Below, one piece after another: positions 10,276 to 22,019 of a stretch of DNA of 64,000 nt. The notes below the pieces were generated by a model, which did not search any database, was not told the origin of the DNA, and saw nothing but the letters and a program-made list of their open reading frames with translations. Positions within the stretch are counted from its first letter, which is position 1. Each line of letters opens with the position of its first letter. Origin of the DNA: Euphorbia lathyris (Eukaryota; Streptophyta; Magnoliopsida; Malpighiales; Euphorbiaceae). Made by a program: the position numbers and the translations under genes. The stretch is from NCBI RefSeq assembly GCF_963576675.1, contig NC_088919.1, positions 40,756,501 to 40,820,500 of the forward strand. The letters run 5' to 3'.

Positions 10276-11422
10276 TAAGATTAAAAAATTTGGATTTATT
10301 TTAGGATAAGATCCAAATTTCAAAATAAATTACACAAGATCCAAAATTTAAAATGAAAAATAAATCTCAAAATAAAAAATTTAGTATATAAGATCCAAAT
10401 TTTCCATCTTTATATTATAAAAAACAAAACAACGCACCGGTTAATTTTTACTTTTAAAAATAAATCTTATACTTGTTGTATACCTGTGCGTTGCATGGAT
10501 TAACTTAATATTTTTATAGTAATTATTTTAAACAATGTTTTTTTTGTACTAATAGTAATTATTATATTTTATATTATTCTTTTAAGAATGTAAATAATCA
10601 TGAACTTTTATTTTTAATATTGATCACGATTATAATGAAAATATCGATCCCAATATGTTTTCAATATGTTTTAGCATGTTTTTATTTAATATATATCTTA
10701 TGTAATATGAAAAATATTGATTACGATTGTAGCTTTTATTTTATATTATTGTAGCATGATAATGAAAATGTTTCCAATTTTAGCATGTTTTTATTTAATA
10801 TGAGTCAATTTTATTTTTATTAGGTAAACTTTTATATCAATTAAGAGCAAGTGACCTTTGTCGCATTAAGTACTAAATGTTCTTATGAACAATATGAAGA
10901 CTAGGTTTCAATTCCCTACCCGTACTAGAATTTTATACTATCTAAGGATTGCATCAAGTGATTCAAGTTTATAACTTTAACTACTGATTAAACTAGAAAG
11001 CAAAGGACTAATATTTGCATTTACCTATGAGTGAGAAAGGTTAAGACTTTGGATCCCCGTGTTGACTCCTACGGATTAATACGTGTACGTTGTATATAAT
11101 GAAGATAACTCGAGATGGTAGCATTCCTTATAAAGATAATAACTTCGACCTATAACTATTAACTATATTCCTAACACCCTTAGGTCGATACTTGGTTAAG
11201 CAAAATCCCTAAGTGTGCTAGTAAGAATTAATTACTATGAAACTAAGGCTACGCCGTGTGATTTCGACTCTGCCAATAACCATTATTATAACATCCAAAC
11301 GATGAAATAGTTAGCTCGAGCCATATCTTGCATGTAAAATATTGGAGATTGTAAAAATTAGAGGTTTAAAAATTATTTTTGCCTATAATAATAAAAATTA
11401 GGGGTTTAAAAATGATTTTTTT
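10276..11422. other. AT-rich sequence without recognised gene
   Basis: No coding region is supported. Near 10485-10500 the phrase cctgtgcgttgcatgg resembles a decayed Helitron 3' hairpin but lacks a CTRR end. Confidence 0.45.
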
Positions 11423-11439
11423 TATATAATAAAAAGAAA

Positions 11440-13836
11440 AATGAGAGGATGCGAATCCTATTGTTATATGCTGGATCTGGAGAAAGCCTATGATAGGTTG
11501 AACTGGAGCTTTCTTCTGGATAGTTTAGCCAAAGCTGGTACCCCGGAGAACTGGAGGAATTTGATTGGAAAGTGTATCTCCTCTCCTGTTTTCCAAGTTA
11601 TGATCAATGGGGATATGTCGGATGAGTTCTCTCCATCCAGGGGTATTCGTCAAGGGGATCCTATGAGCCCCTTCCTTTTTGTTATTGCCATGGAAAGATT
11701 GTCTCACCTGATCCAAGAGGCGGTGAGCAAAGGGACTCTCCACCCTGTTTCCATGAGGAACAAATTAAGGCTGTGATGGATATCCTCGACTGCTTTTGTG
11801 AGGCTTCTGGCCAGAAGATTAACATCCATAAATCCCGTATGCTTTGTTCCAAGAATATGGATAATAGCTTGTGTAGAAGACTGAGTGAGATGTCTGGCAT
11901 TCCCCTGACTCAATCGTTTGGGAAATACCTTGGGGTCCCTCTTCATAGTGACAGGGTGTCCAAAGCCTCTTTTAAAGACATTTTGGACAAATCTAACGGT
12001 TTGTGTGCTAGCTGGAAAGCTAATTCTCTTTCTCTTGCAGGTCGCCTTACTTTAATCCAGTCTATCAACTGCGCTGCTCCAAATCACATCATGCAAGCCT
12101 GTAAGCTCCCTGAGCCGGTCCTCAACGACCTTGATAAAATTAATCGGCGTTTTCTGTGGGGAGAGTCTGGGGATGGGAGGAAGATTCACCTGGTCCCTTG
12201 GAAGGAAGCCTGCCAGCCTAAGAGCAGGGGGGGGTCTTGGTATAAGGCAAGCTAAGGACAATAATAAAGTCCTGTTAATGAAGCTTCTTTGGAGAATGTG
12301 GCAATCCCCCTCCTCCCTTTGGATTCGTCTTCTGTGCGGCAAGTATAGGAAAGATAGAATCTTTGGTGGCCCGAAGGAGAGGGTTGTCAGCTGTTCCTTC
12401 CTCTGGAAAGGGCTTAGTGCTGTTTTTGCTGAGTTCTGTACGGGGATTGGCTTGGAGGTGGGTAATGGGAGATCCATTAGTTTCTGGTATGACACCTGGA
12501 TTGGTGACAAACCGTTGATTGAGGTGTGCATCGCCCCTCCGCCGAATGATCTCCTCTCCTGGAGAATTGCTGATGTGGTGGACTCGGAGGGAGACTGGAT
12601 CTGGTCTAAGTTCGACTCCTTTCTTAGCCTGGAGACCCTCCTTAATATTAGAGGTGTGAAGATTAGTAATCAGGAGGAGGATAAGGACAGACACTGCTGG
12701 GCCTTGACTAATAATGGTTCTTATTCTTGCAAATCGGCCTATGAAGCTTTTACCCCTAATAGGGCTGATCCTCCTTTGGAAATTTGGAAGTCCATTTGGG
12801 CCCTCAAAGTCCCCTACCGCATTAGGAGTTTCCTATGGCTGGGAGTCAAAGACAGGCTCCTCACGAATGCAGATAGACACAGAAGGCACTTGGCTGTATC
12901 TGGTGCCTGTAGCAGATGCAGCGGCCATGTGGAAACCTTGTGCCATGCTTTGAGGGATTGCCCGAATAGTAGAAAGGTTTGGGAAGAGGTCCTTCCTCAC
13001 CACATCCTTCCTTCCTTTATGGGGTTCTCTGATATTGACTGGTTCTCTGAAGGCGTTAATGGGAATTTGTTGGCCAGTATGGAGCACGGGGCTATTCTCT
13101 TCGCTATTATTTGTCACCAAATGTGGAAATGAAGGAATGAAGAGTTATTTGCTGAGAAGACTGTCTTTATTCCTGACCTCCGGTTTTACTTCTCGAAAAA
13201 ACTCTCTGTTATTACAAAGAGTTTTGAAGGAGAGCCCCTGGTTCACCCCTCCCCGGTTAAAGAGGTCCAGTTAGTTGGTTGGAGGAAGCCCAGGGAAGGG
13301 GTTGTCAAGTTGAATACGGATGGCTCCTGCCTTAGTAATGGGAGAATTGCTGCTGGTGGAGTTCTTCGGGATGCTGGTGGCGCCTGGCTGGCTGGGTTTA
13401 CCCATAACTTAGGTACGGGCTCCTCCTTTACTGCAGAGCTCTGGGGGATCTTGTCTGGCATTAAACTCGCCATTCGCATGGGTGTTAAAAGACTTTCGGT
13501 GGAGTCTGACAATTTGGAGGCTATCAACAGGATTTCGGATAGACAGGCTGTTTGTCTTAAGAGTCAGAATCTCATTAAAGTCATCTTGAGGCTTCGTCCT
13601 GCCTTCGATTCTCTTACCTTCTCCCATATTTATAGGGAGCAAAACCGCGTGGCGGATCGCTTGGCAGCTGCTGGGCATGGGGGGATGTTAGGTGTTTCTA
13701 CCCTTTCCGTTCCTCCTTCTTTTCTGTTACCTTCTCTTCTTGAGGATAGGATTGGGGTCAGTCTTCCTAGACTGATCCCAGGTTAGGTTTTTGTTTGTTT
13801 GTTTTTTTTTCTTCCCTTCTTACCAAAAAAAAAAAA
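11440..13836 (+). mobile_element. LINE copy B (L1-like, 5'-truncated)
   Basis: A 2.4-kb 5'-truncated non-LTR retrotransposon that starts within the reverse transcriptase domain and ends with a 3' tail (gtttgtttgtttttttttc, then a run of 14 A at 13824-13837). The 17-base string tatataataaaaagaaa occurs immediately upstream (11423-11439) and again at 13925-13941. This could be the target-site duplication, although about 90 bases separate it from the A run. Copies A and C belong to the same family. Confidence 0.85.
11441..13786 (+). pseudogene. ORF2 of LINE copy B: partial RT, zinc-finger linker, RNase H
   Basis: ORF2 would copy the LINE RNA at the nicked target. Visible blocks are the RT core (LDLEKAYDRLNW, SRGIRQGDPMSPFLF), the thumb (ASGQKINIHKS, FGKYLGVPLH), a zinc-binding linker (SIWALKVPYRIRSFLW, CSRCSGHVETLCHAL) and RNase H (LNTDGSC, AELWG, VESDN, AAAGHGG). 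There are four lesions. The RT active-site FADD segment is missing through a deletion near 11750-11760, which also shifts the frame. A G run at 12227-12234 causes a second shift. A TGA at 13130-13132 stands where copy C has TGG (Trp). The start is truncated. Confidence 0.9.
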
Positions 13837-13865
13837 AATTTGAGATTTCCGATTTTTGGGTTAAA

Positions 13866-14010
13866 AAAAAAAGAAAGAGAATGAATTGACTAAATATATT
13901 ATTAGTTAGCTAATATAAGATAGTTATATAATAAAAAGAAAGAGAATGAATTGACTAAATATATTATTAGTTAGCTAATATAAGATAGTTAGCTAATATA
14001 AGATACTTGT
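13866..14010 (+). repeat. Tandem duplication of about 64 bp
   Basis: The block from aagaaagagaatgaattgac to agctaatataagatagtt occurs at about 13870 and again at about 13934. The last 17 bases (agctaatataagatagt) then start a third time. It borders the 3' end of LINE copy B. Confidence 0.85.
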
Positions 14011-14052
14011 ACATGACTTCAATAGTATAACCAATTTTACATGGATTTTAAC

Positions 14053-14700
14053 CAATGTTTTTAAAATCGGTCTACCAATGTTCTTAAAACCAGCTCGGAC
14101 CGGTCGGCTGAACCGGTTAGATCAAAAAGTGGCCGTATATCTGGTGCGGTTATACACTTTTTGAGTTAATATTATTAACCTATGGTCTACCAGAGTAAAC
14201 CGGTATCAAACCAGCAGACCGGAGTGACTCTGGTTCACCATTTATCAAACCACACTTCAACTGCTCTGCTTTTATAATGGGATGTTTGAGTTGTAAATTA
14301 TTATCTAGGCGATATGGGATGTGTGAAAGGTCAAGAAACAAAGGAAGATATACATATAGGCGGGTTTTGACTTTTTTTTATCATTCTTTTAATATCTTTT
14401 AATATTACTGCTACTTTTTCTATTTTTTTAATATCACTGCTACAATAATCAATTTTTTTTGAATCAACTACAATAATCATTAAAACCAACAATAAAAAAA
14501 TTCATAACTTAGCTTTTTTTTTTTCTTATCAACTCACTATTCTTTTTTTTTCCTTAATTATTTTTTTATAAAATTAATTTCTTTTAACTAGTTTTTCTTA
14601 TAAAATTAATTTTCTTAACCAATCCGAACCAATCGGTTGAACTCATTGATCCCTGAACCCTTTATCACACTGGTTCGATATTGGGTCCGGTTTTTAAAAC
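14053..14700. mobile_element. Candidate MITE with CCGGT-rich inverted ends
   Basis: The left end (tttttaaaatcggtctacc, then gctcggaccggtcggctgaaccggt) and the right end (ccgaaccaatcggttgaac, then ttgggtccggtttttaaaacc) are imperfect inverted copies of each other around an AT-rich core with no coding potential. The arms are diverged and I did not find a target duplication. Confidence 0.5.
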
Positions 14701-15506
14701 CATGCCTTTAACAACTTTAAATTAATTTGCACAATAAATTTTCAGGTGTTTAGGTTTCGTTGATCCGTAAGAGTTTCATTAACTGATTCTCTAAGTATTT
14801 GATTAGGTGTTTGGGTTTTTTTTTGGCTTCCAAAAGCTCCTAACTATCTAATAAGGAATGAAGAAATCAACATGGAAATGGGAAGCCTTGGCAATGGATT
14901 CCCTGTTTGGAGGTCAAATCTCTATCGGGGCTACTATTGAATCTTTAATTCACTTGGCTATGCTCGTACCTTGCCTGAACTCTTTCCTGCCTAGAATCCA
15001 CAAAGGATATTTTCTTATTAAGCCCTAAAATCTTTAGAGTTTTAAAGATTAATTTCACGATCCTTTATTTTTTCAGATTAGGTCTTTCAATTTTCACAAG
15101 GATTTAGCCCATTATAAGATAATTGGTATTCGGTGTATCAATTATCAAAATTGCAATCTATAGTCTCTTACTTGGGTTGGGCATTCAACATATTATATGT
15201 AATATTAGCCACATGATTGAACTCTCTTTCAATTGGAGAATAAGTGGAATAAAGAAACATTCAATTGAAAGAAAAGATGCATGATTATTCTATGAGTTTA
15301 TGTTTTATTTAACTCTTAGTGCAGGCTATGCACAAATTAGTTAACTGAAGTAATAAGGGCAGAGATAAAGGAATTTATATACCTCTTCTGCCTCTAAAGG
15401 CACTCCAATCTCTCCAAAAATGTATGATAGTGGAACTTCCATACTATAGGCAGATAAGTCGGGGCAAACATTTGATTCCCCATTAGACGATATCACCTCA
15501 ATAGGA
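14701..15506. other. No recognised gene
   Basis: Moderately AT-rich sequence. No protein family, RNA gene or element terminus was recognised. It precedes the eEF1A N-terminal fragment and may be its decayed upstream region. Confidence 0.4.
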
Positions 15507-16160
15507 TCCACCTTTGGAAATGTGGATTATGGGAAGTCGACAACAGCGGGTCATCTACTTTATAAGGTTGGTGCAATTGACAAGGGTCTGGTGCAACAAT
15601 ATGAGCAAAAAGGTGCTTTGATGAACAACAGATCATCCAAGTTTGCATGGATCTTGGATAGGATCAGGTCTGAACGCGAGGGAGGTATAAGCATTGATCT
15701 TGTTTTCTCTCAAATTGAAATTATAAAGTATTGCTGCAATGCAACCTAGTACTTACTCCTGGACATGATGACTTCCTTAAGAACATGATAACTAGTACCA
15801 AACAAGCGGACTATCTCTGCTTATAATTGACTACTAGACTGGTCATTTTGAAGCGGGTATGTTCAGACCCACGAGCATGGGTTTATTTCTTTTACACTTG
15901 GTGGTAGACAGACGATTTGCTGTTGCAACAAGGTTAGTCTTGCATTTGTTTTGTACCTTATTGTTGTGTGATCCAATTTGTTCATATATGACATCCAATT
16001 TGTTCATATATGACATCCAATTTGTTCATACAAGATATCTAATTTGTGTACAGATGGATAAGACAACCCCAGCTACTCTAAGGCAAGATTCGAAGAACTT
16101 GTGACAGTTGTGTCTTCATACCTAGATAATCTAGTGATAGAGATTAATAAAGAGTGATAA
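15507..16160 (+). pseudogene. eEF1A pseudogene, N-terminal part with its intron
   Basis: The translation matches the eEF1A GTPase domain: GNVDYGKST (the P-loop, normally GHVDSGKST, with two changes), then LLYKVGAIDKG, AWILDRIRSERE and GGISID. A frame change near 15740-15750 leads into PGHDDFLKNMI, the G3 region, which then decays with stops. An intron with gt...ag ends is still visible at 15933-16053, at the place where plant eEF1A genes are interrupted just before the MDATTP segment. The next exon reads MDKTTPAT and, one frame over, ARFEELVTVVSSYLDNL. This copy is therefore not processed. It lies 8 kb downstream of the C-terminal part on the same strand, so the gene order is reversed. Confidence 0.88.
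15966..16048 (+). repeat. Tandem 22-23-bp repeat in the eEF1A intron
   Basis: The unit tccaatttgttcatatatgaca is repeated about three and a half times, with the last unit changed. It lies between the 5' and 3' splice sites of the eEF1A pseudogene intron. Confidence 0.85.
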
Positions 16161-16349
16161 TTTTCAATCATAAAGTATCATATATATTTTCAAGCTAAAC
16201 TTGAAGGAGTCGTGAAATCCCCAAGATTCACGAGTTAAACTTGTAGGAATTGGAAAATTCTCGTTGTGAAATGGATGAATCCTAACAAAAGCTCTCAAAG
16301 AGAAATTATATTTTGATTGGTAACAGGTTTTCCTTACAAAGAAAGAGAT

Positions 16350-16591
16350 TGGTATGGGAGAAATTCTAGAGAAAGAAGAGAAGGGCTAAAAGAGAAAGAT
16401 TCTAGGTATTTTCATTCATAATCATCCAAAGGACAACGTACAGATATATAACCGTTACACCAAAAGGAAAAAATGAGGACAGCATGACAGACCACGTGTC
16501 ATACAAGCTGTAACTACTCTTTAGGGAAAATGTAAATACAAAACGCAAGGTAAAATGATAAAACGACAGATGCTGATTTTTCCACATAACA
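16350..16591 (-). repeat. 3' LTR of the Reina-like element
   Basis: On the plus strand it runs from TGGTATGGG to CATAACA, so on the element's own strand it begins TGTTATGTGG and ends CCATACCA, with normal TG...CA ends. It is identical to the 5' LTR except at the last plus-strand positions. Confidence 0.92.
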
Positions 16592-16606
16592 TGCCATTCC
16601 CCTTAG
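16592..16606 (-). other. Polypurine tract of the Reina-like element
   Basis: On the minus strand the sequence TAAGGGGAATGGCA directly precedes the 3' LTR. It would prime plus-strand DNA synthesis. Confidence 0.8.
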
Positions 16607-16624
16607 AAACCTTGACCACAAGGT

Positions 16625-19600
16625 TCAGGATCGAAGCAGCTCCAAATTTATCTCAGGAAAACGCTGGTGAATGTTGTCAGCAAACTCCCATGCGGCATCT
16701 TCAGCGGATTGACCAGACCATTGGATTAAAACCTTGGTTGCAGCTTGATTACCCCGCTTAACCATTTTACTATCTAGCACAACAATGGGGACTAACTCTT
16801 GTATCTCATTTCCTGGCAAGGTTGTAGAAGCCAAGGCCTGATTTGAAATCTTTTTCTTCAACTGAGAGACATGAAAGACTGGATGTACAGAGGAGCCCAC
16901 AGGTAATTTGATTCTATAAGCTGCCTGCCTTATCTTATCTTCAACTACATAGGGACCATAGAATAATGGAGATAGCTTCTGATTTGCACGTTGAGCTACA
17001 CTTGTCTGCCTATATGTCTGCAACTTGACGTAAACCCATTCACCAATCTGAAACTCTCTGTCTGTGCGATGGGAATCTGCCTGCTGTTTCATTCGGTGTT
17101 GTGCTCTCTGCAATTGGTACTTTATGACCTGCAAGCCTAGTTCCCTATCCTGCAAGAACTGGTCCACTGACTCAATCAAGGAATCCCCAGGCACATATGG
17201 AATATGAAGAGGAGGAGGCATTCCATAAACAATTTCAAAAGGAGACAAGTGAGTTGAGGTGTGGTAATTTGTATTGTACCACCATTCGGCTAAGGGCAAC
17301 CATTTCAACCACTGCTTAGGGTGATTTCCCGTCATACACCTGAGATAAGTCTCTAAACATCGGTTGACTACCTCAGTTTGGCCATCTGTTTGAGGATGGT
17401 ATGCAGATGATTTGAGTAAAGCAACTCCTTGTAATTTGAAAAGTTCTGTCTAGAATGCACTGATGAATATAGGGTCCCTGTCACTAACAATTGATGAATG
17501 AATACCATGTAATTTGCCCACATTGTCAAGGAAGGCTTGTGCTACAGAAGCTGCTGTGTAAGGATGCCCCAAGCTTGTGAAATGAGCATACTTGCTCAGT
17601 CTGTCTACCACCACCATTATAACTTCTTTGCCTGCAACTTTCGGAAGTCCTTCGATGAAATCCATGCTCAAATCTAACCAAATTCCCTCAGGAATTGGTA
17701 GAGGCTGCAATAACCCAGGGGATCCACTAGTTTCATACTTACAAGTCTGACAGATAGCATAACTCCTTATATAGTTCCTGACATCTCTCTCAAGCCCCTT
17801 CCAGTAAAATAGCAGTTGTAACCTCTTAACAGTAGCTTGGACCCCGGAATGCCCTCTTGTGGCCGTGTCATGCATCAACTGAATTAATTTAAGCTTTAGT
17901 TCTGACTTATCTCCAATAGCCAATCTTCCCTTCCTTCTCAATATAGAATCTCTCCATGTATAAGGGTTGTCCAGAAGCTTGTTACCCTCCAACGCTTTGA
18001 TAATCTCTTGCAACCTTGGATCCTCAACCCAACTACTTTCAATCTCTGGCATGAGGCTCCCTACTGGTGTGGAAATTGTGATGGCAGCAAGGGTAGCAGC
18101 AGGAAGTCTGGAGAGGGCATCAGCTGCAACATTTTCTTTACCCTGTTTGTATGATATTTCAAAGTCATACCCAAATAATTTTGCAATGTACTTCTGCTGA
18201 TGTGAGGTGGTGATCCTTTGCTCCAAAAGGAATTTTAGACTTCTATGATCAGTTTTGATGAGGAATTTCTTGTGCCCCACATAATGATCCCATTTTTTTT
18301 ACAGCAAAAACCACAGCCAGCAGTTCCTTCTCATACACAGATAGGCCTTGATGCCTAGGAGCCAGAGCTTTGCTAAGATAAGCAATGGGATGTTGTTCCT
18401 GCATTAATACTGCTCCAATTCCCACATCACATGCGTCTGTTTCTATGACAAATAACTTGTCTGGTGAGGGTAGAGCCAAAACAGGGGCAGTAGTAAGAGC
18501 TTCCTTTAGTGTATTGAAAGCTGCAGTAGCCAACTCAGACCATACATAATTGTCCTTCTTCAATAAGTCTATGAGAGGTTTGCTTAACACTCCATAGCGC
18601 CTGATAAACCGCCTATAATAGCCTGCCAATCCCAGGAAACCCCTGAGCTGTTTAAGATTGACAAGAACACTCCAACTGGACACAGCTACAATCTTTTTAG
18701 GATCTGTTGAAACTCCATCCTTAGAGATGATATGGCCCAAGTACTCAACTGAAGGAGTGCCAAAAACACATTTGCTTTTCTTTTCCAACAGCTGATGTTC
18801 TTCTAGTTTAAGGAACACATTCCTTAAATGTTGCACATGAGTCTCTATGTCCCTGCTATAAACAAGAATATCATCAAAAAATACTAATACGTATTTTCTC
18901 AAAAAAGGCTTGAACACATCATTCATCAAGCTCTGGAAGGTAGAAGGAGCATTTGTAAGCCCAAAGGGCATGACAATGAACTCGTAGTGGCCCTCATGAG
19001 TCTTGAAAGCCGTTTTGTGAACATCTCCTGGGTGCATTTTTATTTGATAATATCCCGTGGTCAAGTCTATTTTTGTGAATACTGAAGCTGAATGTAATTC
19101 ATCTAAAAGCTCCTCGATGACAGGCATCGGAAATCTGTCCTTGACTGTTTTGCTGTTAAGTTCTCTGTAGTCAATGCACATTCTCCATGTGTTATCCTTC
19201 TTTTTGACCAGCACTACAGGAGAAGAATAAGGACTCACACTGTGTTGGATAGTACCATTGTCTAAGAGCTCTTGTACCATCTTCTCAATTACATCCTTCT
19301 GCATGGAAGAATGCTTATAAGGTCTCACATTAACAGGGCTAGTTCCCTCAATCAGTGGAATCTTATGGTCATGGGTTCTGGTTGGTGGAAGGGAGGTTAT
19401 TTTGTTGAATAGAAAATCAAATTCAGAGAGTAGTGGTTGGAGTTCTTGAGGAATGGTATTTTGGGTTGAGTTGGTGGAATTAGTTTGTTGAATATGGGCA
19501 GAAAATGCTATACAGCCATGGTCTAGCATCCTTAACAAGTTACTCTCACTTATAACCTTAACAGAAGCATTAGTCAACCCTAACAGCTTGTGATCCACTC

Positions 19601-21155
19601 CTCCAATTTTAAAACTCATACTCAGGGAATTAAAGTTCCATGTGATGTCACCCAAGGTAATAAGCCATTCAATCCCAAGGACCATTTCGCATCCACCTAA
19701 AGCCATCACCAGGAAATCTGCAGTAAAACATTGACCCTGTGCCATCCATGTAAACTGCTTGCACATATATGAACAAACCATTTCTTGCCCATTTGCAACT
19801 AATATTTTTACTGGAGTAATAGCTTTCATAGGATATCCTAAACCTTTAATCACAACAATATCAATGAAGTTATGAGTGCTACCTGAATCAATGAGTATGT
19901 GTAGGGATTTTTTCTTGAAACTCCCTATGATTCTCATGGTTTGTGGTGAATTTTCCTGTAATCCTCCCATAGCACATAGAGATATGGTTGGTATTTCTGC
20001 AAAATTGTCATGTGCTTCTTCTATGACTTCTTCACTGTTCAATTCTTCTATCTCAGGGCATTCTTGCACCATGATCATATGCATGTATTTCTTCTTGCAT
20101 TGATGACCTGGTGAAAACTTCTCATCACACCAAAAGCAGAGGTTCTTAGCCCTCTTATCAGCGAGCTCAGCTTCTGTAAGTCTCCTGGTTTTAGGTTGGG
20201 GATGTGTTTTTAGGTGGTTGTTTGGTGTAGTTGGTTGGGATTTGTTGGTGGTATGGGCATAATTAGTAAGAAGTTTAGGGACAGTTGGAGTGGGAAGTAA
20301 TGGGGGTAAGGATTTCTGGTGATTATTTGAGGTGTAGGGAATTACTGATGTTCCTGAAGAACTGGGTCGGTTACTGATAGTTCGATTGGGTTTTGTAGCA
20401 TTGTGATAAGCATCTTGTAGCCTTGCTAGAGCATAGGCTTGTTGTAAATATTTTGGCCCTAACATTTGCAATGGAAGAGCAATCTCATCCCTCAACCCAC
20501 TCAAGAAACAGCTTAAAACGTATTCCTCAGAGATTGTTACCTTGTGAGAGCATATGTCAAATGCCTCAATGTATTCCAGCAATGATCCAGTCTGTGTCAA
20601 TCGCTTCAAATCGGCCATAGGATCTTCGTACACCCTCTCTCCAAATCTTCCTTTGACGGCGGTCACGTACTCCGTCCATGGTGGGTCATCCGTTTTGCCT
20701 CTGTTCTTCAGGAAAGACTGGTGCCACTCCAGCGCACGCCCAGTCAAATGTAAGGAAGCCAGCTTCACTTGAGAATCTGAAGGTGTTCCATCAATTTGGA
20801 AGAATTAGTCACACCGGAATAACCAGCCCTCCAAATCAGTACCATCGAACTTAGGAAACTCCACTTTGGTGAATCGTGTTGCCAGTTGGTAGGGTGGGTT
20901 ATCTGAGTTAGATCCATTCAGATTCACCATCTCCGGCCGATGATTGTGAGGACCGGACGTGTTCAGCTTCACGAACAGACCTTTAATCTCGTCGAGCATA
21001 GTGTTCTGCTGCCTCGTCATTAGTTCAGAAAACTCTTGCTCTTGCTTCTTACTGTTTTCTGCCATTAATTTGTTATTTTCTGCCAACATTCCTTTAACCA
21101 TGATCTTTATGTTTTCCTCTATTTTCTTAAGTTCATGCGAGCGGGTTTCGGCCAT
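16625..21155 (-). pseudogene. gag-pol of the Reina-like element, three lesions
   Basis: The ATG at 21155 lies 47 bases inside the primer site. Domains in order: Gag coat (LHLTGRALEWHQSFL), a zinc knuckle (CFWCDEKFSPGHQC, near 20140), aspartic protease (LIDSGSTHNF, near 19880), reverse transcriptase (FFDDILVYS, near 18870), RNase H (ETDACD, near 18440; TDHRSLKFL), integrase (HSGVQAT...CQTCK; MDFIEGLP; SDRDPIF) and a C-terminal chromodomain-like segment. Lesions: an in-frame TAA at 20805-20807 in gag, a one-base expansion of an A run at 18293-18300 inside RNase H, and an in-frame TAG at 17450-17452 in the integrase core. All other catalytic motifs I looked for are intact. Confidence 0.9.
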
Positions 21156-21201
21156 TAGTAAGCTTTGGATATGGCGGGAAGAATCACAGGTGAAGGATGG
21201 G

Positions 21202-21215
21202 TGGCTCTGATACCA
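21202..21215 (-). other. Primer-binding site (iMet-tRNA type)
   Basis: The minus strand reads TGGTATCAGAGCCA two bases inside the 5' LTR. This complements the 3' end of plant initiator methionine tRNA. Confidence 0.92.
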
Positions 21216-21217
21216 GA

Positions 21218-21459
21218 TGGTATGGGAGAAATTCTAGAGAAAGAAGAGAAGGGCTAAAAGAGAAAGATTCTAGGTATTTTCATTCATAATCATCCAAAGG
21301 ACAACGTACAGATATATAACCGTTACACCAAAAGGAAAAAATGAGGACAGCATGACAGACCACGTGTCATACAAGCTGTAACTACTCTTTAGGGAAAATG
21401 TAAATACAAAACGCAAGGTAAAATGATAAAACGACAGATGCTGATTTTTCCACATAATA
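21218..21459 (-). repeat. 5' LTR of the Reina-like element
   Basis: 242 bp, matching the 3' LTR at all but one position. On the element's strand a TATA-like TTATATATC (about 21311-21319) could be the promoter. Confidence 0.92.
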
Positions 21460-21608
21460 GAGATGAATTTGTATCATCTTTAAAACCCTAAAGAACAAAT
21501 TACATAGAAGTCAAATTACATAAGTAATTCAATGGATAAAGTTAAGGGTAAAATGGGATAAGTGTAAGGGGTGGCAAGCTTGTAAATAAGCTAAAAGTAA
21601 ATGTTGTA

Positions 21609-21932
21609 TGCGATAAAAGAGATTAAGGAATGGCATCGGTTGAAAATGAAGAATGAGGTAAGATTGATATTTCTTACTATATTTTTCATTAATTCATTGA
21701 ATCGAGACGGTTGCTGATTAGAAGGACGAGGTGGAGCCGCAGCCATGGCATCAAAAGCAGGTCGACTGAATAGATGTGAAATACATTGGGAAGATGATGG
21801 AGACGATGGAGAATGATTCTGCAGAAAGGAAGGACGAGAGAAAATGTGAGCAATGGAGAAATCAGCGGTGGACTCAAGCGGAGCCATGAGAAGCGGCAAA
21901 GAGAGGCGGTGGTTAGGGTTCAAACGCCTCAA
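21609..21932 (-). pseudogene. Possible captured first exon of unknown gene
   Basis: The minus strand contains an ATG-started frame (in-frame ATGs near 21932 and 21887) encoding a Ser/Pro/Ala-rich segment with MAPLESTADFS and AAAPPRPSNQQPS. It is preceded by a leader with accctaacc, typical of plant gene starts. I do not recognise the protein. The following sequence matches the reverse complement of 6520-6605, which precedes the eEF1A C-terminal fragment. This may be the lost 5' neighbour of that fragment, or chance coding in a duplicated leader. Confidence 0.4.
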
Positions 21933-22019
21933 TCGAAAATCGCCTCATATCAGATCGGAAATCGCCCTCTTTGTTTAAAAACATCCCGGATCTTGTATAC
22001 TTTATTTTAAAATTTTGAT

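Larger units (their letters stand above)
16350..21459 (-). mobile_element. Ty3/Gypsy chromovirus (Reina-like), structurally complete
   Basis: A 5,110-bp element on the minus strand. It has two 242-bp LTRs, a 5-bp target duplication GAGAT (16345-16349 and 21460-21464), an iMet-tRNA primer site, a polypurine tract and a single gag-pol reading frame ending in a chromodomain-like segment. Short LTRs and total length suit the Reina clade, but this is inferred without a phylogeny. Only three small lesions interrupt the coding frame. The LTRs differ by one base by eye (ACA versus ATA at the outer end), so the insertion is young. Confidence 0.92.

Noticed and set aside
10455..10500. Helitron 3' end
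   Set aside because: The hairpin is imperfect and no CTRR terminus or A/T insertion site follows.
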